From: Rhizobium sp. Root1203
GTDB lineage: Bacteria > Pseudomonadota > Alphaproteobacteria > Rhizobiales > Rhizobiaceae
DNA: 47,182 nt
Assembly (NCBI RefSeq): GCF_001424945.1
Contig: NZ_LMCW01000026.1
Location: 1 to 47,182 of the forward strand
Direction: 5' to 3'
Program-made: the position numbers and the translations under genes
Shown: one piece after another, positions 16,927 to 25,470 of the stretch
How the letters are laid out: each line of letters begins with the position of its first letter
Numbering within the stretch: the first letter of the stretch is position 1
The notes under the pieces: generated by a model
Told to the model about the DNA's origin: nothing
Databases searched by the model: none
The model's input: the letters and a program-made list of their open reading frames with translations, nothing else

Positions 16927-18254
16927 TCTCGCTGGCGGCGACCGCACGCGATGCATTGGTGAACAATAAGCTGACGCGCGATATCGTCTGGTCGATGGGA
17001 AGCTTCTTCATCCTTGCAATTAGCGGGATTGTAATCAATATCACAGTTGCCGCTTTTCGGGACGCAGCTGCGCTGGGTGTCTTCAATCTGGCCTATGCGG
17101 TTTATATTGTCGCATCTCAATTGGCGATTTGGGGCATACACTACTCAGTCTTGCGGTATGCCGCGTACTATCGTGATAACCCGACGGAACGGGACACGAT
17201 GTTCTTTACTGCGGTGGCAATCGCACTTGTTCTTGGGGCCATAGCCGCCGTCATCCTGTTCGTCGCCGCGCCCGGACTGGGACGGCTGTTCCAGAGCCCT
17301 GATGCGGGCGCAGCGATGGGGTTCGCGGCGTTCGGCCTTCTTCTGTTCCCATTGAATAAGGTATTACTCGCCTTCTTGAATGGCCTTCGAGAAATGAAAG
17401 CCTTCTCCGTTCTCCAGGCCATTCGGTACCTTACGGTCATGGCGAGTGTTTCCGCGATTGCTGCCTCCAGCGTGTCCATAAAATATACGACTCTTGGCTT
17501 CCTCATCGCAGAAACCGTGACGGCGCTTGGCGTCGGCTTTGTAATATACCGTCATTCGCTTGCGGGAAAAATCAAGGTCTCCGCCCATTGGATGAGGATG
17601 CACTTTAAATTCGGGACTAAGGGGTTGGCAGGCGGAATGTTTGCGGAATTCAATTCCCGCATTGACGTGCTGATGATCGGATTTTTCCTAACGGATCACG
17701 CAACGGGAATATACAGCTTCGCAGCAATGCTGGTCGACGGCCTTTATCATGTCATCGCAATGATTCGAACAAACTTTAATCCGGTTCTTGTGACGGCCGT
17801 GAAGGAATCGAAATGGCTAGACGCGCAAAATCTGATGCGGCAGAGTCGTCGCTACATATTCGTCACCGTCGTCAGCCTTGCTCTCTGTATCGCCCTTGCC
17901 TACTGGATTCTTGCGGTCATTGTCCTGCCTTCAAAAGGCTTGACGGAGGGTATCCCGTCCCTGCTTATTTTGCTCTTCGGTGTAAGTTTGGCTAGCATCT
18001 TTATTCCGTTCGACAATTTGATGGTCGTCTCCGGCCATCCGGGGTATCAAGCCATGCAGCAAATCGGCGCCGTCGTTGCCAATGCCACGATCGGAGCGAT
18101 GCTGCTGCCCCAAATCGGTGTTGAAGGCGCTGCCATCAGCACCGCGATGAGCTATGCTTGCAATGTAGTTTTGCTTGTCGTCTTCACACGCCGCCTCCTT
18201 GGCTGGGACCTAATCAACAATTCGGTTCGCCAGAACCACTTGATGGTGAAATAA
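16923..18254 (+). CDS. Wzx-like polysaccharide/lipid-linked glycan flippase
   Basis: This 443-residue integral membrane protein has about 12 hydrophobic segments over its whole length and the pattern of the polysaccharide biosynthesis (MATE/MOP superfamily) flippases. Examples are an opening segment DIVWSMGSFFILAISGIVIN and the mid-protein FKFGTKGLAGGMFAEFNSR, where the RxDxLMIGFF-like turn is common in Wzx. It would move an undecaprenyl-PP-linked oligosaccharide across the inner membrane. It overlaps the GT2 gene by four bases and is followed one base later by the amidotransferase gene. Strong co-translation is therefore expected. Confidence 0.82.
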   Translation: MISLAATARDALVNNKLTRDIVWSMGSFFILAISGIVINITVAAFRDAAALGVFNLAYAVYIVASQLAIWGIHYSVLRYAAYYRDNPTERDTMFFTAVAIALVLGAIAAVILFVAAPGLGRLFQSPDAGAAMGFAAFGLLLFPLNKVLLAFLNGLREMKAFSVLQAIRYLTVMASVSAIAASSVSIKYTTLGFLIAETVTALGVGFVIYRHSLAGKIKVSAHWMRMHFKFGTKGLAGGMFAEFNSRIDVLMIGFFLTDHATGIYSFAAMLVDGLYHVIAMIRTNFNPVLVTAVKESKWLDAQNLMRQSRRYIFVTVVSLALCIALAYWILAVIVLPSKGLTEGIPSLLILLFGVSLASIFIPFDNLMVVSGHPGYQAMQQIGAVVANATIGAMLLPQIGVEGAAISTAMSYACNVVLLVVFTRRLLGWDLINNSVRQNHLMVK

Positions 18255-18255
18255 T

Positions 18256-20280
18256 ATGTGCGGCATTTTCGGAATTGCCCTGCAGAGAGACGCAAACTTT
18301 TCTCGGCGGGCCATCGAACAGCTTCTCGAACGGCTTTATCTGTTGTCGGAGAGTCGTGGTAAAGAGTCGGCAGGTCTGCACATTAACCTGCCCGATAGCC
18401 GGGAATCCTTCGTTATCAAGGGTGCAATGGCTGCGTCCCAGTTGTTGAAGAGCGCCGATTACCGAAAAACACTCCATCAGGCACTCTCATCCGCGTATAG
18501 AAATGGCACTGACCGACCGACGCAGCCGATCATTGCCATCGCCCATTCTCGTCTTGTTACCAATGGACGTGCCGAAAAGCCGGAGAACAATCAGCCGGTG
18601 CGCTGGGGCGAAGTGACGATGATCCACAACGGAATCGTCGTCAATGTGGACGAGCTCTGGAACGAGCGGCCGGCCCTCAAGCGCACGGCGGAAGTCGACA
18701 CGGAAGTTTTATCGGCGATTACATCTGCAAGCATGGCAGAGCGGTTTGACCCTCTATATGCAACCTGTGCCGCTTACAGTGTTCTCAAGGGAGCGGCTTC
18801 CATTGCCTGGACTCATTCGGAAACCGGCAGTCTTACTCTGGCAACGAACACAGGCGACCTGTATTTCGCGAACCTATCGCGAAATACAGGTACGATATTT
18901 GCATCCGAGAAGTACATCCTTGGACAGACGTTGAAGGAATACGAGGGTGCGACGGCGCCCCTCGCTTTGACGGCTGGACGCGGACTTTTCCTCGACGTGC
19001 AAGCTGGTGCACCACCGGCGGAATTCAGCATTTTCGACGATGCGCCTGCATCGAATGGCGTAGAGAGGATGGAACGATCCGGGTTTACAGAAATTGCAGG
19101 CGCACCAAACAAAAGCCCCCCCATTCGACGCACTGCCAATGAAGGTCTCCTGCGCTACAACGAGAAGGCAATGCGCGATATCCACCGATGCAGTGCCTGC
19201 GTGTTGCCCGAGACATTTCCTTTCATTGCATTTGATGCAAAAGGCATATGCAACTACTGTCATGGCTACCGTCCAAAATACAAGGGACGTGCCACTGAGG
19301 CAACACAGCGGCAGTTCATTGCGTCGCTCGAACACTACCGCAGCAAGAACGGATCGCCCGATGTATTGGTTCCGTTTAGCGGCGGACGTGACAGTTGCTA
19401 TGGTTTGCACCTCATAAAACGCGAATTCGGGTTCAATCCCATCACTTTTACATATGACTGGGGCATGGTGACGGACCTTGCCAGACGCAATGTTGCACGC
19501 TTGTGCGGCGAGCTTGGTGTGCAGAACATCCTCGTCTCTGCCGATATAAAGACAAAGCGCGACAACGTAAGAAAGAATGTATCAGCTTGGTTGAAAAAGC
19601 CCGACCTTGGCATGATCCCTTTGTTCATGGCTGGCGACAAACATTTTTTCAAAATCGTCAACGACCTAAAGCGCCAGACCGGTATCCGGCTCGATCTTTG
19701 GTCGGCAAATCCGCTTGAGAATACGGACTTCAAAAGCGGCTTCTGCGGCGTAGCTCCCGACTTCGACAAGACACGCCTAGACTATCTGTCGTTGAGCCGA
19801 AAAATGAAGCTGGCGGCCTATTATGCCAGCCGCTTTGCGACGAACCCAGGCTACATCAACTCCTCGATGGTCGATACGGCAAAGGCTTTCGGAGCTTATT
19901 ATCTCGAGCCGCGCCGAGACTTTTTCTTCATCTTCAGCGATTTGGTCTGGAACGAGGACGTCGTGAACCAGACGATCATAGGCGAGTACGATTTCGAGCG
20001 ATCACCAGATTCGCCGAGCACATGGCGAATTGGCGATGGTACCGCACCCTTCTACAACTATATCTACATGACGGCACGCGGTTTCACGGAGTTCGATACG
20101 TTCCGCAGCAACCAGATTCGCGAAGGACAAATCGACCGCGCCGAGGCGTTGGACGCTATCCTGGTCGAGAACCGGCCGCGAACCGAGAGCCTCCGCTGGT
20201 ATCTCGAGACGATTGATCTGGATTTCAACGACACAATCACGACCGTCAACAAGCTGGATACTGTCGGATTGCATATCTGA
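18256..20280 (+). CDS. Fused GlmS-like glutaminase / WbpG-type N-acetyl-sugar amidotransferase
   Basis: This 674-residue protein has two catalytic modules. Residues 1 to about 265 are a class II (Ntn) glutaminase: M-CGIFG with the nucleophile Cys2, RGKESAG (34-40), HSRLVTNG (97-104), HNGIVVN (124-130) and DTE (149-150 region), very like the glutaminase half of GlmS. Residues about 306-674 are a WbpG/PseA/LegX-like synthetase: two Cys pairs (C312/C315 and C332/C335, a probable zinc site) and a PP-loop SGGRDS (375-380). WbpG-type enzymes convert an N-acetyl group of a UDP-diacetamido uronate to an acetamidino group, normally with ammonia from separate HisH/HisF-like partners. Here the glutaminase is on the same chain and no hisH/hisF copy is seen, giving an asparagine-synthetase-like design. 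The sugar-ring isomansubstrate is inferred from wbpABDE. Confidence 0.85.
   Translation: MCGIFGIALQRDANFSRRAIEQLLERLYLLSESRGKESAGLHINLPDSRESFVIKGAMAASQLLKSADYRKTLHQALSSAYRNGTDRPTQPIIAIAHSRLVTNGRAEKPENNQPVRWGEVTMIHNGIVVNVDELWNERPALKRTAEVDTEVLSAITSASMAERFDPLYATCAAYSVLKGAASIAWTHSETGSLTLATNTGDLYFANLSRNTGTIFASEKYILGQTLKEYEGATAPLALTAGRGLFLDVQAGAPPAEFSIFDDAPASNGVERMERSGFTEIAGAPNKSPPIRRTANEGLLRYNEKAMRDIHRCSACVLPETFPFIAFDAKGICNYCHGYRPKYKGRATEATQRQFIASLEHYRSKNGSPDVLVPFSGGRDSCYGLHLIKREFGFNPITFTYDWGMVTDLARRNVARLCGELGVQNILVSADIKTKRDNVRKNVSAWLKKPDLGMIPLFMAGDKHFFKIVNDLKRQTGIRLDLWSANPLENTDFKSGFCGVAPDFDKTRLDYLSLSRKMKLAAYYASRFATNPGYINSSMVDTAKAFGAYYLEPRRDFFFIFSDLVWNEDVVNQTIIGEYDFERSPDSPSTWRIGDGTAPFYNYIYMTARGFTEFDTFRSNQIREGQIDRAEALDAILVENRPRTESLRWYLETIDLDFNDTITTVNKLDTVGLHI
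18857..18891 (+). repeat. Perfect 15-bp inverted repeat inside the amidotransferase gene
   Basis: Arms 18857-18871 (ACCTGTATTTCGCGA) and 18877-18891 (its exact reverse complement) flank a five-base loop ACCTA. The hairpin lies in codons for residues 201-212, near the end of the glutaminase domain. The encoded peptide (DLYFANLSRNTG) is not itself repetitive. In mRNA it would form a very stable stem-loop. Confidence 0.9.
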
Positions 20281-20324
20281 AGCTTCGAGAACGCCTATTT
20301 TTTTGTCCTCGAAGGAGGAAGCAT

Positions 20325-22787
20325 GTGATTGACATCAGCTTTTTTAGCCTCGGAACCTTTTTACTGGTCGCCAGTATTTGCACCCTCTCTGGCGTTTACC
20401 TGTCGTCTGCATTCCCATGGTCTAATGATGCCCGACGTGTTGGCCTGGTTCGCTCGACTGGTATAGCATTGGGTCCCTTTATTCTTGGTTTCGGGGCGGT
20501 CATTTCGCTGGGATTGTTGCACGGAGCAAGCCACAAGACCCACCTCGTGACTACTTTGGGGTTCGCCCTTCTTGTCGGCGGTGTTGCGTATTTTCTGCGC
20601 GGTTCCCACCGAAACAGCTTCAGTGAGAAGAAGTCTTTTTCTTTAGGTGAATGGGCTGTTTTGCTCGCGATCATCATGGGGGTTCTCGAACTTCTACTCG
20701 TTACATTCTTTATTCCCCTGACGCAGAATGATGCACTGGAGTACGCCACCGCGGCGCGAGAAGTTTATGCCACACGAGATCTGCTTACCTATCCAGTCTT
20801 GAATTCTCAAACCAACCTCTCCGGCTTTTATGGTCCTTGGACCCACCCCCCTCTGTATGTGGCACTCCTCTACATTGCGGATGTCACTCAAGGGAATTCT
20901 GACGTACCCGGCCTCATCAGGCTTATCTCGCCGTGGTTCCTGCTCTGTGGTGCCTACGTGGTCCACACGCTTGGCTCGCTGGTCAATCGCGTGACAGGTC
21001 TGGTAGCATCTCTGCTCTTCCTCTCGCCGCCGCTGTTTTTTCTCGGCGCAGTCTCCGCGTTGCTCGATCCGCTTCCGGTCCTCGGTTTCACACTTGTTCT
21101 TGCCGTCGCTGTCGGCTTGAATGCCAGGCCCGCCGCCTATGGTGGCGTGATCGGCGGCATTCTCGGAATGGCGCTTTGGACACACTCCCAAGCCATTCTT
21201 TTTATTCCGCTTGCGCTCTCCGCCGTCGGTATTCAGTGGGGTCTGCGGGACATCAAAGGGTTCACCGCCGCTGCACTGAGCCTTTTGGTGGTCGCCTTCT
21301 TAATCGGTGGATGGCCTTATCTTCATAACATCCAAGTATTCGGCACTCCAGTCAGCGATGATCCGGCCGTCTTTGCTATCCCATCCTTACACTGGGACGA
21401 TTACTTCACCATCGGTCGCGGCCTCGAGACGACAACCGCGATGATACAGTATGGCATATTCAAAGGTTGGTTCGCCCTTGAATCCTATGGATTCATCTTT
21501 TGGGGCATGGCGGTCGGCATTGGCGTTTTTGCCGTGAGTAATAGATCGGCAGGGATTAGGACCCTTGTGCAGGACGGCGCGCGCGCCTTTGAGCGGCGCG
21601 ACACAGCGCTTTGGCTGATGACGGGCCTACTCGCTGTTTATATGCTTGGAATGGTCGTCTCCGTTGCGTTGGGCATAGAACACATGGTGAAAAACGAACG
21701 TTACCTGCTCGTTACGTTGCCGATCGTCGCAGTCCTGTGCGCCTACGGATACACAAGGGTGATTGGCCTATTTTCGCGACGATTTGATGTAATACACACC
21801 TTACTTTTGATTGTATTGGCTGCGTTTTTTACTATTCATTTTTTTGCTCTCACGAAATATTCCATGTCAAGATACGGTAGCGGTCGTGATCAAATCGCTC
21901 AGTCCATGGGCGAGAAGCTTCAGAAAGCACCGGAATTTCAACTTGTCGACTTTCTGAACAAGAATACCCCCAAAGGAAGTCTCGTCCTCTCGATCAAGCC
22001 CGCCGATATGTATTACTCGTCGGACAGGATGATCAGCTACCTTGATGTACGTCTCTTGCCATTTTACGAACAAACTGGCATCGGTGCAGCCTACCAGGAA
22101 TTGCGCAAGCTAGGCGTAACTCATATCCACGTTCCGAACTATGGATTGCCTCCCCTCTACAATAGCCAGCTGTTCGCTCTGTTGAGGGACCCAACCTATA
22201 CGAGTTTGTTATTTCAGAATGCAGCGGGTCAAGTCTACGCCCTGACGCCGGAGAAATTGGCGCAGAAGACAGCGGTCGATATTTCGCCCGATAAGCGGCA
22301 ATGGGTTCTGCAAACCGCGCTTTCGTTAGGAGGCAGAAAAGATTTCGCAAGATCGGGACACGCCAGCGCCCCGTTGAACGGATCATCTTACACCGGCGGG
22401 TTGCCTTTAGATCTTTTTCACAGACATTGGATTACGGGCGTTAAAGTGGGCGTTAATGCGCTGAGCCTGTTGCCTGAAGGGGCCTCTGCACTTTCCGTCA
22501 ATCCGACGACACAATACGCTGTCGATTTAAGTGTCGCCGGGAATGGGTTCGTGACGGTAACCGTGGATCAGTTCTCCGGAGCAGAAAACGCGTCCCCACG
22601 CAAACCAATCAATAGCATGCAAGTTGTCAGGTTCGAGTTGAGCGAGAAGCAGGACCACAGAACATATGGGTTTCGTTTCTTAACCGATCCAGCCGCAAAT
22701 ACGATGGCGTTGACGATCGAGAGTGTGGGTAGTAGCAAAATAGAGATTGAGAAAGTAACCTACTCCGAGCTCGAGCGAACTAAATAG
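20325..22787 (+). CDS. GT39/ArnT-like GT-C glycosyltransferase with extra C-terminal domain
   Basis: This 820-residue protein starts at GTG with AAGGAGG a few bases upstream. Residues 1 to about 510 contain roughly 12-13 membrane helices. The first large outer loop carries LTQNDALEYATAARE, the acidic motif expected for GT-C enzymes that use polyprenyl-phosphate sugars, and TQNDALEY is followed by a WTHPPLY stretch. Residues about 510-640 form a soluble part (FLNKNTPKGSLVLSIKP). Residues about 660-820 form a separate beta-rich domain with GLPLDLFHR at 692-700, shared with the small protein at 3276-3857. It probably transfers a sugar from a lipid-phosphate donor made by the GT2 to the exported glycan or another acceptor. 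It lies 44 bases after the amidotransferase gene, the largest gap in the operon. Confidence 0.8.
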   Translation: MIDISFFSLGTFLLVASICTLSGVYLSSAFPWSNDARRVGLVRSTGIALGPFILGFGAVISLGLLHGASHKTHLVTTLGFALLVGGVAYFLRGSHRNSFSEKKSFSLGEWAVLLAIIMGVLELLLVTFFIPLTQNDALEYATAAREVYATRDLLTYPVLNSQTNLSGFYGPWTHPPLYVALLYIADVTQGNSDVPGLIRLISPWFLLCGAYVVHTLGSLVNRVTGLVASLLFLSPPLFFLGAVSALLDPLPVLGFTLVLAVAVGLNARPAAYGGVIGGILGMALWTHSQAILFIPLALSAVGIQWGLRDIKGFTAAALSLLVVAFLIGGWPYLHNIQVFGTPVSDDPAVFAIPSLHWDDYFTIGRGLETTTAMIQYGIFKGWFALESYGFIFWGMAVGIGVFAVSNRSAGIRTLVQDGARAFERRDTALWLMTGLLAVYMLGMVVSVALGIEHMVKNERYLLVTLPIVAVLCAYGYTRVIGLFSRRFDVIHTLLLIVLAAFFTIHFFALTKYSMSRYGSGRDQIAQSMGEKLQKAPEFQLVDFLNKNTPKGSLVLSIKPADMYYSSDRMISYLDVRLLPFYEQTGIGAAYQELRKLGVTHIHVPNYGLPPLYNSQLFALLRDPTYTSLLFQNAAGQVYALTPEKLAQKTAVDISPDKRQWVLQTALSLGGRKDFARSGHASAPLNGSSYTGGLPLDLFHRHWITGVKVGVNALSLLPEGASALSVNPTTQYAVDLSVAGNGFVTVTVDQFSGAENASPRKPINSMQVVRFELSEKQDHRTYGFRFLTDPAANTMALTIESVGSSKIEIEKVTYSELERTK

Positions 22788-22955
22788 ATGCCCAACATTG
22801 TCCATCGGTTTGGCCTTTCTTTACCTGATCTTGATGCGTCCGCTGGTCTTAGCGTTGCATGCGCTGTCATGACGTCTCACCGCGGGCTTGCGGCAATCGC
22901 CCTTGTGTCCTTTTTCGCGGCATCGAAGGAGGGATTCCTTGAAACGCGCGTTTGA
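22788..22955 (+). CDS. Short unrecognised frame between GT-C and PglC-like genes
   Basis: A 55-codon frame begins with an ATG directly after the stop of the GT-C gene and ends at a TGA 17 bases inside the next gene. It encodes MPNIVHRFGLSLPDL and later a moderately hydrophobic stretch (GLAAIALVSFFAASKEG). No family is recognised and no separate binding site is seen, though coupling to the upstream stop is possible. It may be a translational bridge or merely intergenic sequence. Confidence 0.25.
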   Translation: MPNIVHRFGLSLPDLDASAGLSVACAVMTSHRGLAAIALVSFFAASKEGFLETRV

Positions 22956-23544
22956 CGTCTGCTGTGCGCTTGTTATGATTATCATTACTGCGGTTCCGGC
23001 GGTCGCAATTGCGCTTATGGTCCGTACGAAGTTGGGCAGTCCGGTCTTGTTCCGACAGCGGCGACCGGGGCTCAACGGCCAAATCTTCACGATGTTCAAG
23101 TTTCGTACCATGACAGACGGGAAGGACGAGCAAGGTAAGCTCTTACCCGATGCGGAGCGGCTGACACCGTTCGGCAAGTGGTTACGGAGCACCAGCTTGG
23201 ACGAATTGCCCGAACTCATGAACGTCGTTAGAGGCGAGATGAGCCTTGTAGGGCCACGACCGCTATTGCCGGACTACCTCCCGCTTTATACTCAGTTTCA
23301 GGCACAGCGACATCTTGTGCGACCCGGCGTGACTGGTTGGGCACAAGTCAATGGCCGCAACGCAATCGACTGGGAAACGCGTCTCGAATTGGACGTTTGG
23401 TATGTTCATAACCGATCGTTCTGGCTTGACCTGAAGATCCTTCTGGCTACGCTGGCCGCCGTGGTCAGGCGTGAAGGGGTTACAGCACCGGGATCTGCCA
23501 CTGTTTCTAAGTTCCAGGGCAGCAAGGACAATCAAGCACCGTGA
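22939..23544 (+). CDS. Initiating phosphoglycosyltransferase, monotopic PglC/WcaJ type
   Basis: The protein is 201 residues from the TTG at 22939, which has AAGGAGGG five bases upstream; starting at the ATG at 22888 would add 17 unlikely residues. It has one N-terminal membrane segment (about 5-28), then the family core: PVLFRQRRPGLNG, MFKFRTM, LRSTSLDELPELMNVVRGEM (catalytic Asp-Glu pair), SLVGPRPLL and RPGVTGWAQVNGRN. This small monotopic form equals PglC: it transfers a sugar-1-phosphate from a UDP-sugar to undecaprenyl phosphate, starting the lipid-linked glycan. The PglD- and PglE-like genes that follow suggest UDP-diNAc-bacillosamine or a related 4-amino sugar as substrate. Overlaps the next gene by four bases. 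Confidence 0.88.
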   Translation: MKRAFDVCCALVMIIITAVPAVAIALMVRTKLGSPVLFRQRRPGLNGQIFTMFKFRTMTDGKDEQGKLLPDAERLTPFGKWLRSTSLDELPELMNVVRGEMSLVGPRPLLPDYLPLYTQFQAQRHLVRPGVTGWAQVNGRNAIDWETRLELDVWYVHNRSFWLDLKILLATLAAVVRREGVTAPGSATVSKFQGSKDNQAP

Positions 23545-24212
23545 CCGAAGATCTCTACGGCGTATATGGTGCGAGCGGCTGTGGGCGTGGCGTCATGCCG
23601 CTGGCCCGAAAGTTTTTCGAGAGGCACAGACTGCCGCTTGATCGACTTGTTTTCATCGACGATAGCCCGCATCAAGTTGAAATTAACGGCCATGCCGTCC
23701 TATCCTATGCCGAGTTCCTAGCTACTCCAGCCCGGGATCGTTACGCGACTCTCGCTATCGCCAACGCCAGCGTGAGAGAACGTCTGGCCGCGCGTTGCGT
23801 TAGAGATGCGCTTTTGTCCTGGACGGTGCGCGCTGAGGTCTCTGAGATATATGACGACGTTGTCATTGGCGAGGGTGCCATCATTTGTGCGTACGTCACC
23901 CTGACGTCGAACATACGCATCGGCAAACATTTTCATGCCAACCTCTACAGCTATGTCGAGCACGACTGCAATATCGGGGACTTCGTAACATTTGCGCCGG
24001 GCGTGAAATGCAATGGCAATGTCGAAATTGGCGATCATGCCTATATAGGCGCCGGCGCAACTATTCGACAGGGGCAACCGGGCAAGCCACTACGCATAGG
24101 TAAAGGTGCGATCATTGGCATGGGAGCCGTTGTTACGAAGGACGTTGCCGCTCACACCACTGTCGTCGGCAATCCTGCACGCTTAATCCAGAAAGGGACA
24201 AAACATGACTGA
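23541..24212 (+). CDS. PglD/NeuD-like sugar N-acetyltransferase
   Basis: This 223-residue protein starts at the GTG overlapping the previous stop. Residues 1-75 form a Rossmann-like nucleotide-sugar binding domain (GVYGASGCGRGV; LVFIDDSP). Residues 85-215 form a left-handed beta-helix of hexapeptide repeats (VIGEGAIICAYVTLTSNIRI; VEIGDHAYIGAGATI), with the conserved catalytic-site histidine in SYVEHDCNIGDFV. This two-domain form is that of PglD, which acetylates the 4-amino group of UDP-4-amino-4,6-dideoxy-GlcNAc. NeuD-type O-acetylation is the alternative. The position between a PglC-like transferase and an aminotransferase favours the PglD role. It overlaps the aminotransferase gene by eight bases. 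Confidence 0.8.
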   Translation: MTEDLYGVYGASGCGRGVMPLARKFFERHRLPLDRLVFIDDSPHQVEINGHAVLSYAEFLATPARDRYATLAIANASVRERLAARCVRDALLSWTVRAEVSEIYDDVVIGEGAIICAYVTLTSNIRIGKHFHANLYSYVEHDCNIGDFVTFAPGVKCNGNVEIGDHAYIGAGATIRQGQPGKPLRIGKGAIIGMGAVVTKDVAAHTTVVGNPARLIQKGTKHD

Positions 24213-25470
24213 GCCTTGTTTCGCACCGTGGCCGTCTTTCACCGACGAAGAGGCCGAGGCCGTCAGGGACGTTTTGCTGTCCAACAAGGTAAACTACTGG
24301 ACTGGTGACATCTGCCGGATATTCGAGCGCGAGTTCGCTGAATGGACAGGAACCCACCATGCTATCGCATTGACCAACGGGACGGTTGCCATCGATCTTG
24401 CGCTCAACGCGCTTCAGATTGGCGCGGGTGACGAGGTTGTGGTGACTCCACGTACCTTTCTCGCGTCGGTGTCGAGTGTTGTGAACGCGGGAGCAACCCC
24501 GGTTTTTGCCGATGTCGAACTCGACTCGGGAAACATATCCGCAAGGACGATCGAAAAAGTTTTAACGCCTCGTACCAAGGCCATCGTATGCGTGCATTTG
24601 GCTGGCTGGCCCTGCGACATGGATCCCATCATGGACCTTGCGCGTGAGAGAGGACTTAAAGTTATAGAAGATTGCGCGCAAGCCCACGGTGCAGTCTACA
24701 AAGGCCGCCGCGTCGGCAGCATCGGGCACGTCGGTGCGTGGTCGTTCTGCCAGGATAAAATCATGACGACGGGTGGGGAAGGCGGCATGGTAACCACGAA
24801 CGACAAGGATTTGTGGTCGCGGATGTGGTCCTACAAAGACCACGGCAAAAGCTATGACGCGGTTTACAATCGCCCTCACCCGCCGGGGTTTCGCTGGCTC
24901 CACGAGAGTTTCGGCACAAACTGGCGGATGCTGGAAGTTCAGGCAGCCATCGGGCGTATTCAGCTTCGGCGCATGGACGACTGGAGTAGGCTCCGTCAAA
25001 AGAACGCCGACCTTCTTTCAGGGGCACTTCACGATTTAACCGGTGACCTGGGTCCAATTCGTATTCCGACTTTGGCCAACAATCTCGGCACCGATCCGGC
25101 AGGAGATTTCGCGTCAACCTCGCTGCATGCGAATTACAGACTGTATGCGTATCTTCGACCCGAGAATGTATTGCCCGACTGGAACCGAGAACGCATCTTG
25201 TCGGAAGTAGCCAAACAAAAACTTCCGGTTTTTCAAGGCACTTGTTCGGAAGTGTATCTGGAAAAAGCGTTTGACAGCACGGAGTATCGGCCAGCGGAGC
25301 GACTTCCAAACGCTCGCGAGCTTGGCGATACAAGCTTGGCGTTCCTCGTTCATCCGACGCTGACTAGCGAAGAAATAGGCCGTATTGGTGCGGGCGTGGC
25401 CGAAATATTGAGCGGCGCCAGCATTGTTGCCGATTCAAGACTTCGGCAACTTGATAAATTGCCGCTATAG
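24205..25470 (+). CDS. DegT/DnrJ/EryC1/StrS aminotransferase, PglE-like
   Basis: This 421-residue PLP enzyme is predicted to aminate C4 of a UDP-4-keto-6-deoxy sugar. Motifs: ALTNGTVAIDLALNALQIG, IEDCAQAHGAVYKG with the PLP-binding Asp, and FCQDKIMTTGGEGGMV, where Lys is the Schiff-base residue. The last motif distinguishes it from the WbpE-like enzyme upstream, which has FPSKPLG. It is last in the operon, directly after the PglC- and PglD-like genes. A partner 4,6-dehydratase (PglF/WbpM type), which would supply its substrate, is not in the window. The exact sugar is therefore unproven. Confidence 0.8.
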   Translation: MTEPCFAPWPSFTDEEAEAVRDVLLSNKVNYWTGDICRIFEREFAEWTGTHHAIALTNGTVAIDLALNALQIGAGDEVVVTPRTFLASVSSVVNAGATPVFADVELDSGNISARTIEKVLTPRTKAIVCVHLAGWPCDMDPIMDLARERGLKVIEDCAQAHGAVYKGRRVGSIGHVGAWSFCQDKIMTTGGEGGMVTTNDKDLWSRMWSYKDHGKSYDAVYNRPHPPGFRWLHESFGTNWRMLEVQAAIGRIQLRRMDDWSRLRQKNADLLSGALHDLTGDLGPIRIPTLANNLGTDPAGDFASTSLHANYRLYAYLRPENVLPDWNRERILSEVAKQKLPVFQGTCSEVYLEKAFDSTEYRPAERLPNARELGDTSLAFLVHPTLTSEEIGRIGAGVAEILSGASIVADSRLRQLDKLPL

